In this document: in pieces, positions 39,469 to 48,963 of the stretch
Layout: each line of letters opens with the position of its first letter
Numbering within the stretch: position 1 is the first letter of the stretch
DNA from: Rickettsia bellii RML369-C
GTDB taxonomy: Bacteria > Pseudomonadota > Alphaproteobacteria > Rickettsiales > Rickettsiaceae
Length of the DNA: 64,000 nt
Direction: 5' to 3'
Assembly: GCF_000012385.1 (NCBI RefSeq)
Contig: NC_007940.1
Coordinates: 992,001 to 1,056,000, forward strand
Made by a program: the position numbers and the translations under genes
The notes under the pieces: generated by a model
Seen by the model: the letters and a program-made list of their open reading frames with translations, nothing else
What the model was told of the DNA's origin: nothing
Database searches by the model: none

Positions 39469-41232
39469 TTAGTCAAGCGTTTCCCTCAGCTCTTTATTAT
39501 ACAAAGCATAATATTCACCCTTATTATCAAGCAGCTGCTTGTGATTTCCTTGTTCACAAACCGCACCATTTTTCATCACAATTATATTATCAAGGTCAGT
39601 AATACTACTTAAGCGATGGGTAATAATTAAAGTAGTTTTTCCTTTGCGTAACTTCTTTAGAGATTCTAGAATTTTCTGCTCAGAAGATTGATCTAAGCTG
39701 CTTGTTGCTTCATCCCAAATTAGAATAGGTGCATCTTTTAAGAAAGCTCTGGCAATCGATAAACGTTGACGCTGACCCCCTGAAAGAGTTGTCCCTTGCA
39801 CACCTATTTGTGTATCATAACCATTTGGCAACTGCATGATAAACTCATGTGCATCAGCATATTGTGCTGCCTTAATTATTTCTTCCTGTGTAGCATTAGG
39901 TTGACTATATGCTATATTCTCGGCAACGCTAGTATCAAATAAATGTGTATCTTGTGTAACTAAAGCAATTTGGCTGCGTAGAGAAGTAAGCTTAATATCT
40001 TTAATATCATAAGTATTAATTAAAATTCTTCCTTCTGTGGGATCATAAAAACGTGCTAACAAATTGCTGAGTGAAGTTTTACCACTACCAGAACGCCCGA
40101 CAAAGGCAATCATCTTATTAGGTTTTAACTTTAAATCTATATGTTTTATAGCTAACTTACTTTCAAAACTTAAAGCTAATTTCTCAAAAGTAATTTGTGC
40201 ATCAGATAAATCGATTTCCTTAGAATTACTATGATCTTTAATTAAAGGTTCGGTATCCAAAATACTAAATACCCTTTTAGCTGCTGCAATCCCCTCTTGT
40301 AGATTAATATTCAACGATACTAAACTTTTAAATGGTCTATAAGCTGCAGCAAAAGAAGCTAAAAAAGCAAATAATGCACCTGGGGTAGTTTTTCCATCAA
40401 GTACTAAGGTACCCCCATACCATACCATACCACCAACTGCAATACCGCTTAACCCCTCCATAATCGGTGAAACTAACGCATCTAATTTAGATGTTTTTTT
40501 GTAATATTCTAAAATATTATTAATAATTAATACTGCTCTTTTACTTTCTATTTTTTCACCGACAAAAGATTTAATAATTTTAATTGATTGAAAGGCTTCA
40601 TCAAGCTTAGAGGTATAATGCCCGAGCTCTTCTTGTGATCGTGCAAATATTCTTCTTATCCTTCTACCCATCTTTTGTACCGGATAAACAGCAAGCGGAA
40701 AAACAAGGAAAACCACACAAGATAATAGCGGTTCTAAATTAAACATCGTTATTATTAAACATACTACAGTTAGAAAATGTTTAGCACATCCGACGAGTAA
40801 ATTAGAAACAGCACCACGCATTAAAGAAATGTCGTTAGTAAAGCGGGATATAAGACGTCCTGAAGATTGCTTTTGAATAAAAGAAATATCGGCAAATAAC
40901 AAATGCTCATACATTTTTATCTGCAAATCGTTTAATACTCTCTGCCCGACAAATTTTATTAGATAATTCTGATAATATTCCGAAATTCCTTTGACAAAGA
41001 AAGTTACGATAAGCACTATCGGCATTATAACAAGCATTCTTCTATCATGCGTTAAAAAAATCTTATCAATAATAGGTCTAACCGCATGTACTATAATTGC
41101 CGTACAAATTGCTGCGACAGCCATACAAAATATTGCTACATATATCTTAGTTGCATAAGGTTTAATATGATTTTTTATCAACCTTTTAATTATATAAAAA
41201 GCTTGGTAGTCATTATCTAAATTATTATTCAT
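39469..41232 (-). CDS. MsbA-like ABC exporter (fused permease-ATPase)
   Basis: 587 aa. Six membrane helices (residues about 20-310) with exporter loops such as [20 protein letters not shown] are followed by an ATPase with Walker [16 protein letters not shown]-loop [10 protein letters not shown], signature [17 protein letters not shown], Walker [13 protein letters not shown] and switch His in ITHRLSSI. It is probably the lipid A/phospholipid flippase MsbA or a close multidrug exporter. The start overlaps the ruvB end by 8 bp, so ruvB and this gene form one transcript. Confidence 0.9.
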
Positions 41233-42256
41233 TGTCGTTAAAAATATTAAATTGGTGAGTAGGACTAGTTGGCAGTGGAATTTTTAAATGCTCAAAAGCG
41301 GTAGCTGTTATCACCCTGCCCCGTGGTGTTCTTTGTAGTAAACCTATCTGTATTAGATAAGGCTCTATGGTTTCCTCAAGTGCATCACGCTGCTCGGAAA
41401 GAGCGGCGGCAATTGTCTCAATCCCGACAGGTCCACCATTATAATTATCTGCTATAAATTTGAGATAACGATAATCGTTGCTATCAAGCCCAATAATATC
41501 AACCTCCAAGCGGTTTAAACCAAAATTAGCTATTTCTTTATCTATTTCTAATTGATTATTAACCGCTGCAAAATCTCTTATACGGCGTAGCAATCTTAAG
41601 GCAATTCTTGGCGTTCCTCTACTTCTTCTTGCTATTTCTTCTGAACCTGAATCAGTCAAATCAATATCAAGCAATTTACTTGCTCTGTTTAAAACCTTTT
41701 TCAGCTCTTCGGTATTATAGAAATTCAAACGCATAGGAATACCAAACCTATCACGTAACGGATTACTAAGTAACCCAAGACGGGTAGTAGCACCTATAAG
41801 CGTAAATTGCGGCAAGTTTATTTTTACCGATCTTGCAGCAGGACCTTCACCGATAATTATATCAAGCTCAAAATCTTCCATAGCCGGATATAAAACCTCT
41901 TCAACCGAAGTATTTAAACGATGAATCTCATCAATAAATAATACATCATTTTTTTCAAGATTGGTGAGAATAGCGGCTAAATCTGCTGCTTTAAGTATGG
42001 CAGGACCGGAGGTAGATTTGAAATTACCACCTATCTCATTAGAAATAATCTTGGCAAGTGTAGTCTTACCAAGCCCAGGTGGACCATAAAATAAAGTATG
42101 ATCAAGATGTTCGCCACGAGATTTAGCTGCCCTAATAAATACAGAAAGGTTTTCCTTAATCTGTTGCTGTCCAACAAATTCTTGCAAATATGACGGTCTT
42201 AGCGGCAATTCTTGATCATTTTGACTTTTTTCAGGGGATAATATGCTTGTCATCAC
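41225..42256 (-). CDS. ruvB: Holliday junction branch-migration ATPase RuvB
   Basis: AAA+ motor that drives branch migration with Ruv[20 protein letters not shown], Walker [19 protein letters not shown], Walker [12 protein letters not shown], sensor [20 protein letters not shown] and arginine finger region [18 protein letters not shown] are all intact. 343 aa, normal length. It is separated from ruvA by about 1.3 kb holding a broken LRR gene, although these two are usually adjacent. Confidence 0.97.
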
Positions 42257-42319
42257 ATAATTAAATTATACATAATAACTAAATAATAGCGGAAAAACAA
42301 TTTTTTGCTATATCTTAAT

Positions 42320-43490
42320 TTATAAAATATCAGAGAATTCTAAGTATGATGCTATATGACCTATAGGCTCTTTAGGTAAATTACCAAAATCCGTTTGCTT
42401 GGCAACTCCAACCATGTCAAAAAAATACTCGTTAGTATATTTTTCTGCGTTTTGAATTATAGGTTCAATATTTACTGTATTTAATTCTTCTAACTTAACT
42501 TTTAAATAGTCTAAATTTAATTTTTTATATAACTTTAAGTGATTATGAATCGTACTCTTATGCAAAATCTCTGGTGTTTCATAAAAATCTTTTAGAAACT
42601 GTATGACTTCTTCTAATATTTTTTTATTTTTATTAGTAATCTGGTTAATTTTTTCCTGCAATATATCCTTTTCATCTACAGACAAAGAACCTTCTCTATA
42701 TCCCCAAATTTTACAATTAATAAGAGTTTTATTATTTTTTACAGAAACTAATAATTTTTCTTTTGATGCATCAGTAATCGGATTTAAAGAAAAAATAAAT
42801 TCACTAATCCTAGTACCAAATGAAGAACAAATAGCATCTATACTACTATTATTTAAAAACATACCACCTATATCTAAAATACTTAATAGTGCTTTTTTCT
42901 TTTATAACCTTAAGTATTTTTACTATATTTTCTGATGCTATAGGATTTCTTGAAATATTTAATTCTTTAAGATTAGAGTTACTGATATAATTATTAAATT
43001 TATCAATAATCTCTTTTGTTGCTAGTTTTATATTTACACAAATAATTTTTAAACTTTCTAAGCTCAAGTTTTTATTAAAACCATCAATTAATGTAGATAA
43101 TTTATCATCACCTAAATGAATATCACATAATATAATTTCTTTAAAAAAAATGTTTATTTTAAAAATTTCTGACACTTCTTTTGAAATTATATTTAGCTCT
43201 TTTTGACCAAATCGTAATAAATTATGGTTAACAAAACCGACACTGACAACAGGGCATGCTTGATCTTTAAGGAAGCCGGCAAGTGGTACAATATTTTGCT
43301 CATTCATAAAACTTAAATTATATACTAGCTTCTTTATAACTCTATCACTTTTCAGTATATTAATTAAATGTGTTATCTGATTTGTTAGAAGATCAGTATC
43401 CTTTATATTCAAAGTATCAGGATTTTTTTCCAAATATTTTAGTGCTTTATCAGCTTTTATATTTTGTAAAAATTCTTTTAAACTTAACAT
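42320..43490 (-). pseudogene. LRR protein with F-box/PRANC-like C-terminus, frameshifted
   Basis: Two frames form one gene. 42849-43490 (213 aa) carries LRR units (SLESLKIICVNIKLATKE, NLKELNISRNPIASENI). 42320-42862 (180 aa) continues with another LRR (ILDIGGMFLNNSSIDAICSS in frame upstream of its ATG), a helical linker and the C-terminal motif LPKEPIGHIASYLEFSDIL. The shift occurs at a run of six A (minus strand, 42893-42898); removing one A joins KEK to ALLSILDIGG. The C-terminal motif matches that of the ankyrin gene at 1390-3182 (FF...GV.K then L..E.I.HI..YLE). It is wedged between ruvB and ruvA. Confidence 0.8.
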
Positions 43491-43552
43491 AAATTAAATT
43501 AACTTTAATAATATTTTTTATAATAAATACTAAGTTAATTATGCTTTATCAA

Positions 43553-44164
43553 CTAAAAGTTAGAATTACGATTCTTTAGTGCGGTTCTGATTAGTTCATC
43601 GATGGAGATTTCTGGATTTTTGGTGATAATTTCTTGTACAGCGTTTTGTGCTTCAAACCTTGAAAAGCCCATATTTATTAAGGCTTTTATTACTTCGCTG
43701 CTCGCTACTGGTGTGATGCCTTTAATGTTTAAACTGTCTTTAATAGCAGCAGAGGAGCTTGATATTTTTGCCACTTTATCGCTTAATTCTCGTACTATAC
43801 GCTCGGCTAGTTTAGCTCCTACTCCTGAGATCGCTTTAAAAATATTCTTATCTTCATTATTTATGGCAATTTGTATATCAGTAGGCGTAAGGGTTGACAA
43901 AATAGACAAAGCCATCCTTGTTCCTATACCGTTTACAGATTGCAGCAAGTTAAAAAAGCTCTTTTCTTCTAAACTCAAAAAGCCGTATAAATTAATATGA
44001 TCTTCTCTAACATGGGTTTCAATAAATAGTTTATAGGATTCCCCCTCTGAAAGTTTGCTTAAAGTTTTAGCGGAAGCAAAAACCCTATACCCTACTCCGC
44101 TTACATCGATTATAACGTAATCATCATAGCTTGAGTCGACTCTACCGCTTAATTTACCAATCAT
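43553..44164 (-). CDS. ruvA: Holliday junction DNA-binding protein RuvA
   Basis: 203 aa. The N-terminal OB domain is [20 protein letters not shown], followed by helix-hairpin-helix units ([20 protein letters not shown] and [20 protein letters not shown]). The C-terminal domain III ([20 protein letters not shown]) contacts RuvB. The tetramer binds the four-way junction. It lies 1 bp after the stop/start gap of the small membrane-protein gene upstream, probably one operon. Confidence 0.96.
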
Positions 44165-44165
44165 A

Positions 44166-44378
44166 TTATTTTTTCTTTTTTTTCTTACTATATATTAAAA
44201 CTAACGTTGGTAAAGCAGTAATAACAGCAGCTAAAATATAATGAATAACAAGCGGTCTATCTACCATATGACACTGCCCATCATCTGGAATCGTCTGAGC
44301 CAAAACCATATAGGCAACTATTATCGTTACTGCTATATATAGGAAAGCAAAAAATAAGTATTTCATAAATTTTTTCAT
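44166..44378 (-). CDS. Small membrane protein (70 aa)
   Basis: [20 protein letters not shown] starts a first membrane helix. A short loop with [16 protein letters not shown] and a second helix ([18 protein letters not shown]) follow, then a KKKKKK tail inside. The chosen start is ATG 44378, preceded by AGGGATTAAT. The open frame extends 51 codons further upstream, but that part is dispersed-repeat DNA (44418-44518). It lies directly before ruvA. Function unknown. Confidence 0.75.
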
Positions 44379-44417
44379 ATTAATCCCTGTTTGAATTTTA
44401 TTGTGTAGCTTGAAAAC

Positions 44418-44518
44418 GTCATTGCGAGCGACTGCAAGGAGCGTGGCAATCTTAGGAATATCGTACTGTTTTATGAGATTGCTGCGTCGATGCGTTGCAT
44501 CTCCTCGCAATGACGATA
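44418..44518. repeat. Palindromic dispersed repeat (second family)
   Basis: ACGTCATTGCGAGCGACTGC ... GTGGCAATCTTAGG ... ATGAGATTGCTGCGTCGATG ... CTCCTCGCAATGACG. Outer arms are complementary. This is the same element as the 90-bp insert in pepP. Confidence 0.85.
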
Positions 44519-44532
44519 AAAACCAAACCACA

Positions 44533-45510
44533 TCACAATACTTCCTTAAATTTATAGTAAGTTTGATTCTTTTCTCCCTTACTCATCAAAATTCCCTGCT
44601 CTAAACCATATGCTAAATCTCTACTTGCTGTGGCTGTGGAAATATTTTTATGCACTGCAATATAATCTTTTCTAGTAAACCATTTATTTGTTAGAGCAGT
44701 CTTAGTAAACTCGATTCTTGATAGTGGTGAATTAGCCTCATATATTATATTATTACTATATAATTTTAATGCTGCAAGGATTTGATCAAGCATGAACTCA
44801 ATAAATAAGGTAGACTCTCCAAGCTTATCACACTTACTTAAAACACTATAATACTTACTTTGATTATTTCTTATTAAACTTTCAACTGAAATATATTCAA
44901 AAATTCTATTATTTTGCATTAATAATAGTTGTTGCCATAATCTTCCTATCCGCCCGTTACCATCAGAAAAAGGATGAATAAATTCAAACTCATAATGAAA
45001 TATACAAGCTTTGATTATTAAAGAAGTATTACTATCTTGCGTTGTGAACTCAAATAAATCCTGCATTAATATAGGTATACGACTAGGAGGTGGAGCAAAA
45101 TGCACTAATTCAGTACCTTTAAATATTCCGGCATTCCCTTTACGCCAATATCCATTATCTGTTATTAATCCTTGCATTAATATTTTATGAGCCTTTAACA
45201 ATGAGTCAATTTCAAAAGGATTAAATATTGCAAGATTATCATATAACTCTATAGCATTCTTTACTTCTAAAATATCTTTTTCAGGTGCAAGTACTCTTTT
45301 ACCATTTATTAAATCAGTGACTTGCTCTATACTTAAGGTATTACCCTCAATTGCTAAAGATGATTGAAGGGTTTTGATTTGATTATTTTTTCTAAGCTTT
45401 ATAGGTGCATGGTAAAGCTTACTGCCTACTAAAATACCTAGCTCATAAGAAATATCTTGTAATAATTCCAAGATTTTATTAGTTATTTGAAAAGGTGGTT
45501 TGTTATTCAT
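44533..45510 (-). CDS. Fic-domain protein (AMPylase-type, with inhibitory helix)
   Basis: 325 aa. The N-terminal inhibitory motif [S/T]xxxE[G/N] is seen as SLAIEGN (residues 51-57), upstream of the Fic core FIHPFSDGNGRIGRLWQQLL with the catalytic His and nucleotide-binding GNGR intact. The flap region is FKGTELVHFAPPPSRIPILM. A C-terminal winged-helix-like region follows (TGT-free, LTNKWFTRKDYIAVHKNIST ATASRDLAYGLEQG). Class II Fic proteins of this layout transfer AMP to protein targets and are self-inhibited by the N-terminal Glu. Bacterial or host target unknown. Start ATG 45510. Confidence 0.9.
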   Translation of the reverse strand: MNNKPPFQITNKILELLQDISYELGILVGSKLYHAPIKLRKNNQIKTLQSSLAIEGNTLSIEQVTDLINGKRVLAPEKDILEVKNAIELYDNLAIFNPFEIDSLLKAHKILMQGLITDNGYWRKGNAGIFKGTELVHFAPPPSRIPILMQDLFEFTTQDSNTSLIIKACIFHYEFEFIHPFSDGNGRIGRLWQQLLLMQNNRIFEYISVESLIRNNQSKYYSVLSKCDKLGESTLFIEFMLDQILAALKLYSNNIIYEANSPLSRIEFTKTALTNKWFTRKDYIAVHKNISTATASRDLAYGLEQGILMSKGEKNQTYYKFKEVL

Positions 45511-45579
45511 GATATGATAGTATCATATGATACTATGCACTGTCTATAGGAAAAAGGTTATTGCACGGGTCAATAGTCG

Positions 45580-45667
45580 TCATTGCGAGGATATTCGTAG
45601 AATCGACGCAACAATCTTATGAAAATATCCTGAGATTGCATCAAAGCTACGCTCCTCACAATGACGT
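45580..45667. repeat. Palindromic dispersed repeat (second family)
   Basis: CGTCATTGCGAGGATATTCG ... CAACAATCTTATGA ... CTGAGATTGCATCAAAGCTA ... CTCCTCACAATGACG. It lies upstream of the MFS gene and artificially lengthens its open frame. Confidence 0.8.
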
Positions 45668-45704
45668 TATTGACCCACACAAACAAAACCATAAAAACAC
45701 TACT

Positions 45705-46928
45705 ATGCCTAGTTCAGCTTTTTTGATTGCGTTTTTTGTATCTATAATTCGTTACTACGATTATGCGTTATTCGGCTTATCAGCTCACATTTTAGCACAA
45801 AATTTTTTACCGAGAAGTACGCATGAAACACAGCTACTTGGCTTTTTTGCATTACTTAGTGCGGCTGTTGTGATCCGTCCTTTAGGCTCTATAATTTTCG
45901 GCTATATAGGGGATAGATATGGACGCACTAAATCCATCAAAATATCGATGTTTATTAGCAGTATCTCTACCTTGCTAATCGCTGTTACCCCTTCCTTTGA
46001 TAAAATAGGTATTCTTGCTACAATTATGCTTACATTTTGCCGGATGATTTTTCTTGCAAGTTTAGCTGGTGAAGTTGACGGCATAAAGGTTTATGTGGCA
46101 GAAAAAACAAAAAATAATCGAAAAAATTTAGGGCTAGGAGTAGTTGCAAGCTGCACTCAAATAGGAGCATTACTTGCTGCTATGGCTTATTATTGTGCGA
46201 CTAACCTTAATATTTATTATTTATGGCGAATTAATTTTCTGATCGGTGCTACATTTGGATTATTTGCGATTTTGATGAGAAGCTATTTTGAGGAAAGTAG
46301 AGAGTTTTTATATAACAAAAATAAACAATCTGATAATATTCCTATCTTTCAATCTCTAAAAAACTCTAAAAAGTCTTTTATTTTGGCACTATTAATAAAC
46401 GGTACAATCGGCGGTATATACCATTTTTTAGTATATTTCTTAGGAGTATTTTTAGCAAAAATAGCTTTTATAAACCCTATAGAAACTGAGTTTATGAACA
46501 TAAGCCTAATTATTACTTACGGGATAGCGGCTATTTTCGCAGGAATGCTTGCTGATAAAATAAATCCCTTAAAACAAATTATATTTGCCCTGCTACTTAG
46601 TCTTGTAACAGCTTTTACTATGCAAACTTTACTATATCAGCAAATATTTACTGTTATATGTCCTATTATACTAATTGGGCTTGCCGCATTTTATGCTGTT
46701 CCGCTGCAAATTATCGTCCAATCTTTATTTAAAACAGCTATTAGAATGAGGCTTTATAGCTTATCCCACTCACTTGGCGGTATTATATTATCCTCAAGCA
46801 CACCTTTCTTCAGTATGTTACTGTGGCAAAACTTTAAGTCGTTATGGGTAACATTTAGCTTCTTTACTTTCCTACTTATAATACTAACTATTGCAGTGTT
46901 GGTTTTACGTAAAACTATTACACGCTAA
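45705..46928 (+). CDS. MFS transporter (metabolite:H+ symporter/ProP-like)
   Basis: Start ATG 45705 (MPSSAFLIAFFVSIIRYYDY). The open frame continues upstream through repeat DNA, which is discounted. 407 aa, 12 helices. The first cytoplasmic loop motif is present as GSIIFGYIGDRYGRTKSIKI and the second half has GMLADKINPLKQ. The YDYALFGL motif in helix 1 and the helix 4 region resemble the MHS group that contains ProP. Substrate unknown, possibly an osmolyte or dicarboxylate. A strong hairpin follows the gene. Confidence 0.82.
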   Translation: MPSSAFLIAFFVSIIRYYDYALFGLSAHILAQNFLPRSTHETQLLGFFALLSAAVVIRPLGSIIFGYIGDRYGRTKSIKISMFISSISTLLIAVTPSFDKIGILATIMLTFCRMIFLASLAGEVDGIKVYVAEKTKNNRKNLGLGVVASCTQIGALLAAMAYYCATNLNIYYLWRINFLIGATFGLFAILMRSYFEESREFLYNKNKQSDNIPIFQSLKNSKKSFILALLINGTIGGIYHFLVYFLGVFLAKIAFINPIETEFMNISLIITYGIAAIFAGMLADKINPLKQIIFALLLSLVTAFTMQTLLYQQIFTVICPIILIGLAAFYAVPLQIIVQSLFKTAIRMRLYSLSHSLGGIILSSSTPFFSMLLWQNFKSLWVTFSFFTFLLIILTIAVLVLRKTITR

Positions 46929-46958
46929 AATGATTTGCTACGTAAAAATAGCTAGGTT

Positions 46959-46995
46959 ACTATCGGCTAAAAGCCGATAGTATTATATATATTAT
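46959..46995. terminator. Bidirectional intrinsic terminator
   Basis: A perfect 10-bp stem ACTATCGGCT/AGCCGATAGT with loop AAA, followed by ATTATATATATTATTTTT. It lies between the MFS gene (plus) and the 83-aa gene (minus). Confidence 0.75.
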
Positions 46996-46997
46996 TT

Positions 46998-47249
46998 TTA
47001 GATTTGCTCCACAGTAAGTAATTTAGGAACTTCACCCATCGCAGGCATTTCTTCATTTAATAAAGCAATCTCGTTGAACGCATTATTAGATTTTTCTATG
47101 GCAAAATTGCTATCCAAATTTTCAACAAAGAATTTTTGTGGGTTGAATGTCTGTAAAATTATAAATTCTAGTGATAAATAATTTTCCTCCATGATACCGA
47201 TATGTTTTGGTACTGGTAATTTTTGTAATTTTTCAATTTTTGTTTTCAT
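46998..47249 (-). CDS. Small hypothetical protein (83 aa)
   Basis: Start MKTKIEKLQKLPVPKHIGIM with a GGAGTAACT-type ribosome site upstream. Neutral, acidic C-terminus (NEEMPAMGEVPKLLTVEQI), no membrane segment or known motif. The closeness to the toxin-antitoxin remnants suggests it may be an accessory gene, but nothing else supports this. Confidence 0.5.
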   Translation of the reverse strand: MKTKIEKLQKLPVPKHIGIMEENYLSLEFIILQTFNPQKFFVENLDSNFAIEKSNNAFNEIALLNEEMPAMGEVPKLLTVEQI

Positions 47250-47446
47250 TAGTTACTCCTAAATTAATTTATTAAAAGCCGTAAAACATAGTATCAAAAG
47301 GGTTATATTTTGAACAATTTTAGAAGCTTACTAATTTTTTAATAGAAAATAAAGAAATTTTTGAAACTAAAAATAATATAGCTTGAGATGCTAGACGCTA
47401 AAGGATTTGCTGCAACGCAATTGTTTTTTTTAGGGAATTACTATAG

Positions 47447-47635
47447 TTATGGATGTGCTGTAATTGTTAAAATGGTAATATTATCTTTTTTAGGTCCATA
47501 GTGCCAAAAAATCCTATAAGCCGCTGGAGTATTATTTTCAGCATAAGCTTCAAATATTTCTTCTCCGTTATTTCCTTTAATAGACTTATATTTATGAGTA
47601 TTTAAACTAGGATGACGTGGATTTGAAAGAAACAT
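47447..47635 (-). pseudogene. RelE/ParE-like toxin, N-terminus replaced by a palindromic element
   Basis: 62 residues, from FLSNPRHPSLNTHKYKSIKG through GEEIFEAYAENNTPAAYRIF to ITILTITAHP, resemble the C-terminal two-thirds of a RelE/ParE-type toxin. The expected N-terminal 30-40 residues are missing: upstream of the ATG at 47635 the DNA is palindromic element E3. The antitoxin gene lies on the other side of E3. The toxin is probably dead. Confidence 0.55.
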
Positions 47636-47642
47636 AGACGAA

Positions 47643-47754
47643 GATCAACTTGGAAAAGAGCAAGGAGACTGTAAGCCGAAGAGCGGAGCGTATACTTAAT
47701 ACGTGAGCATCTGAGGACTTACAAAGGCGACGTAGCCAATTTTTCAAGTTCATC
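47643..47754. repeat. Long palindromic element E3 in a toxin-antitoxin locus
   Basis: Arms GATCAACTTGG and CAAGTTCATC are near-complementary; inner arms AAGAGCAAGG.../...GCCAATTTTT. Core GAGCGGAGCGTATACTTAAT ACGTGAGCA. The core is almost the same as in E4, but the arms differ. Confidence 0.7.
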
Positions 47755-48004
47755 GAGTATAGAAGTCTTCTATGTATTTTACTTGCCCCTTAGCTGACTC
47801 TTTAATACCATTATTTAGTTGCTCTAAAGCTTTTTTATTATTAAATAGCCAACTTTCTTTTAAAGGAATTTCTGTATAAGGCTCTAAAATAATTTGTCCT
47901 TTTTTACTATTAATCATAACATGGAAACTACTCACTCCTTTAGCTAGTTTACCAAGTGTTATTCTTCCTTTCGCATCAGGTTTTAATACACATGCTTGTG
48001 TCAT
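47750..48004 (-). CDS. Antitoxin-like protein (84 aa)
   Basis: The N-terminal beta-rich DAKGRITLGKLAKGVSSFHV and IILEPYTEIPLKESWLFNNK, followed by KALEQLNNGIKESAKGQ, follow the pattern of antitoxins with a WL..NK.AL..V..G hook that bind RelE-like toxins. Start ATG 48004. The last residues overlap the edge of element E3. With its toxin partner truncated, it may now be an orphan antitoxin. Confidence 0.6.
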   Translation of the reverse strand: MTQACVLKPDAKGRITLGKLAKGVSSFHVMINSKKGQIILEPYTEIPLKESWLFNNKKALEQLNNGIKESAKGQVKYIEDFYTR

Positions 48005-48068
48005 ATAGATTAATATTTTATATTATAACTTATATGATAATACATAGTGGGTAATTAATCAAGTGGGA

Positions 48069-48404
48069 TTATACGCTAAAAGACTTACCACAGCCGCAAT
48101 TAGCTTTTTCGTTAGGATTGGTGAAAGTGAATTGGGATTTGAATTTCGTTTCTACATAATCCATTTCAGAGCCTAATATATACATTAATGCTTTTGGATC
48201 GATTAGAATTCGTACGCCTTTTTCTTCGACTACTTCATCAAATTGGTTTTTATTATCGGCATATTCAACATAATAAGTTTGACCGGCACAACCGCCTGAC
48301 TTAACCCCCACCCTAATTCCATATGTAGGTTTATTACGTTTTTCTATCAGCAACTGCACTTGTTTTGCAGCCGAGTCAGTTAATGAAATAACGCTTTTCT
48401 TCAT
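48069..48404 (-). CDS. iscA: Iron-sulfur cluster assembly/carrier protein IscA
   Basis: A-type carrier (HesB family), 111 aa. It starts with ISLTDSAAKQVQLLIEKRNK, then GIRVGVKSGGCAGQTYYVEY with the first conserved Cys and the C-terminal pair in ANCGCGKSFSV (Cys-Gly-Cys). Passes Fe-S clusters to apo-proteins. It lies 3 bp after iscU and is translationally linked. Confidence 0.95.
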   Translation of the reverse strand: MKKSVISLTDSAAKQVQLLIEKRNKPTYGIRVGVKSGGCAGQTYYVEYADNKNQFDEVVEEKGVRILIDPKALMYILGSEMDYVETKFKSQFTFTNPNEKANCGCGKSFSV

Positions 48405-48407
48405 ATG

Positions 48408-48803
48408 TTAAGAGTCTTTTTTATTTTCTTTTTTAAGCTTGTAATCAGCTATAGCTGCTTTTATAGCATCTTCAGCAAGGAGTGAACAATGAAGTTTTAC
48501 CGGCGGCAATGATAATTCTTTTGCTATTTCAGTGTTTTTAATCTCTTCAGCATCGTCTATTGATCTACCTTTTACCCATTCTGTTACTAAAGAACTTGAG
48601 GCAATAGCCGAACCACAACCGAATGTTTTAAATTTTGCGTCCGTAATAATCCCATTATCATCAACTTCGATTTGTAGCTTCATAACGTCACCGCAAGCAG
48701 GTGCACCAACGAGTCCCGTACCAACGTTTTTCTTCTCTTTATCAAGCGACCCCACATTACGGGGATTCTCATAATGATCTATTACTTTTTTGCTATAAGC
48801 CAT
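48408..48803 (-). CDS. iscU: Iron-sulfur cluster scaffold IscU
   Basis: 131 aa. The three cluster-binding cysteines are present: VGAPACGDVMKLQIEVDDNG, FKTFGCGSAIASSSLVTEWV and LPPVKLHCSLLAEDAIKAAI, the last with the LPPVK motif recognised by the HscA chaperone. NPRNVGSLDK near the start is also typical. It sits in the isc operon between iscS and iscA. Confidence 0.97.
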   Translation of the reverse strand: MAYSKKVIDHYENPRNVGSLDKEKKNVGTGLVGAPACGDVMKLQIEVDDNGIITDAKFKTFGCGSAIASSSLVTEWVKGRSIDDAEEIKNTEIAKELSLPPVKLHCSLLAEDAIKAAIADYKLKKENKKDS

Positions 48804-48851
48804 TGTTATTCCTTAATTCATGATTCTATTTTTGTGTAGATGCTCGCATGA

Positions 48852-48952
48852 TTTTGAGAATTGAATTTTATTTTGATGGGTGAGTGAGCGGAGCGTACAA
48901 GTAGTACGTGAGCACACGAATCCCTGATAAAATGAAAGAGCAATTCTTAAAA
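48852..48952. repeat. Long palindromic element E4 between iscS and iscU
   Basis: Arms TTTTGAGAATTG.../...CAATTCTTAAAA with inner TTTTATTTTGATGGG/CCCTGATAAAAT. The core GAGCGGAGCGTACAAGTAGT ACGTGAGCAC is nearly that of E3. It interrupts the iscS-iscU spacer within the operon. Confidence 0.7.
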
Positions 48953-48963
48953 GCAAAAGAGCA

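Noticed and set aside
44379..44531. 51-residue upstream extension of the small membrane protein before ruvA
   Set aside because: The DNA is a palindromic repeat. ATG 44378 has AGGGATT upstream and begins a clean membrane protein.
45561..45704. 48-residue upstream extension of the MFS transporter
   Set aside because: Encoded by repeat DNA; the membrane protein proper starts at ATG 45705.
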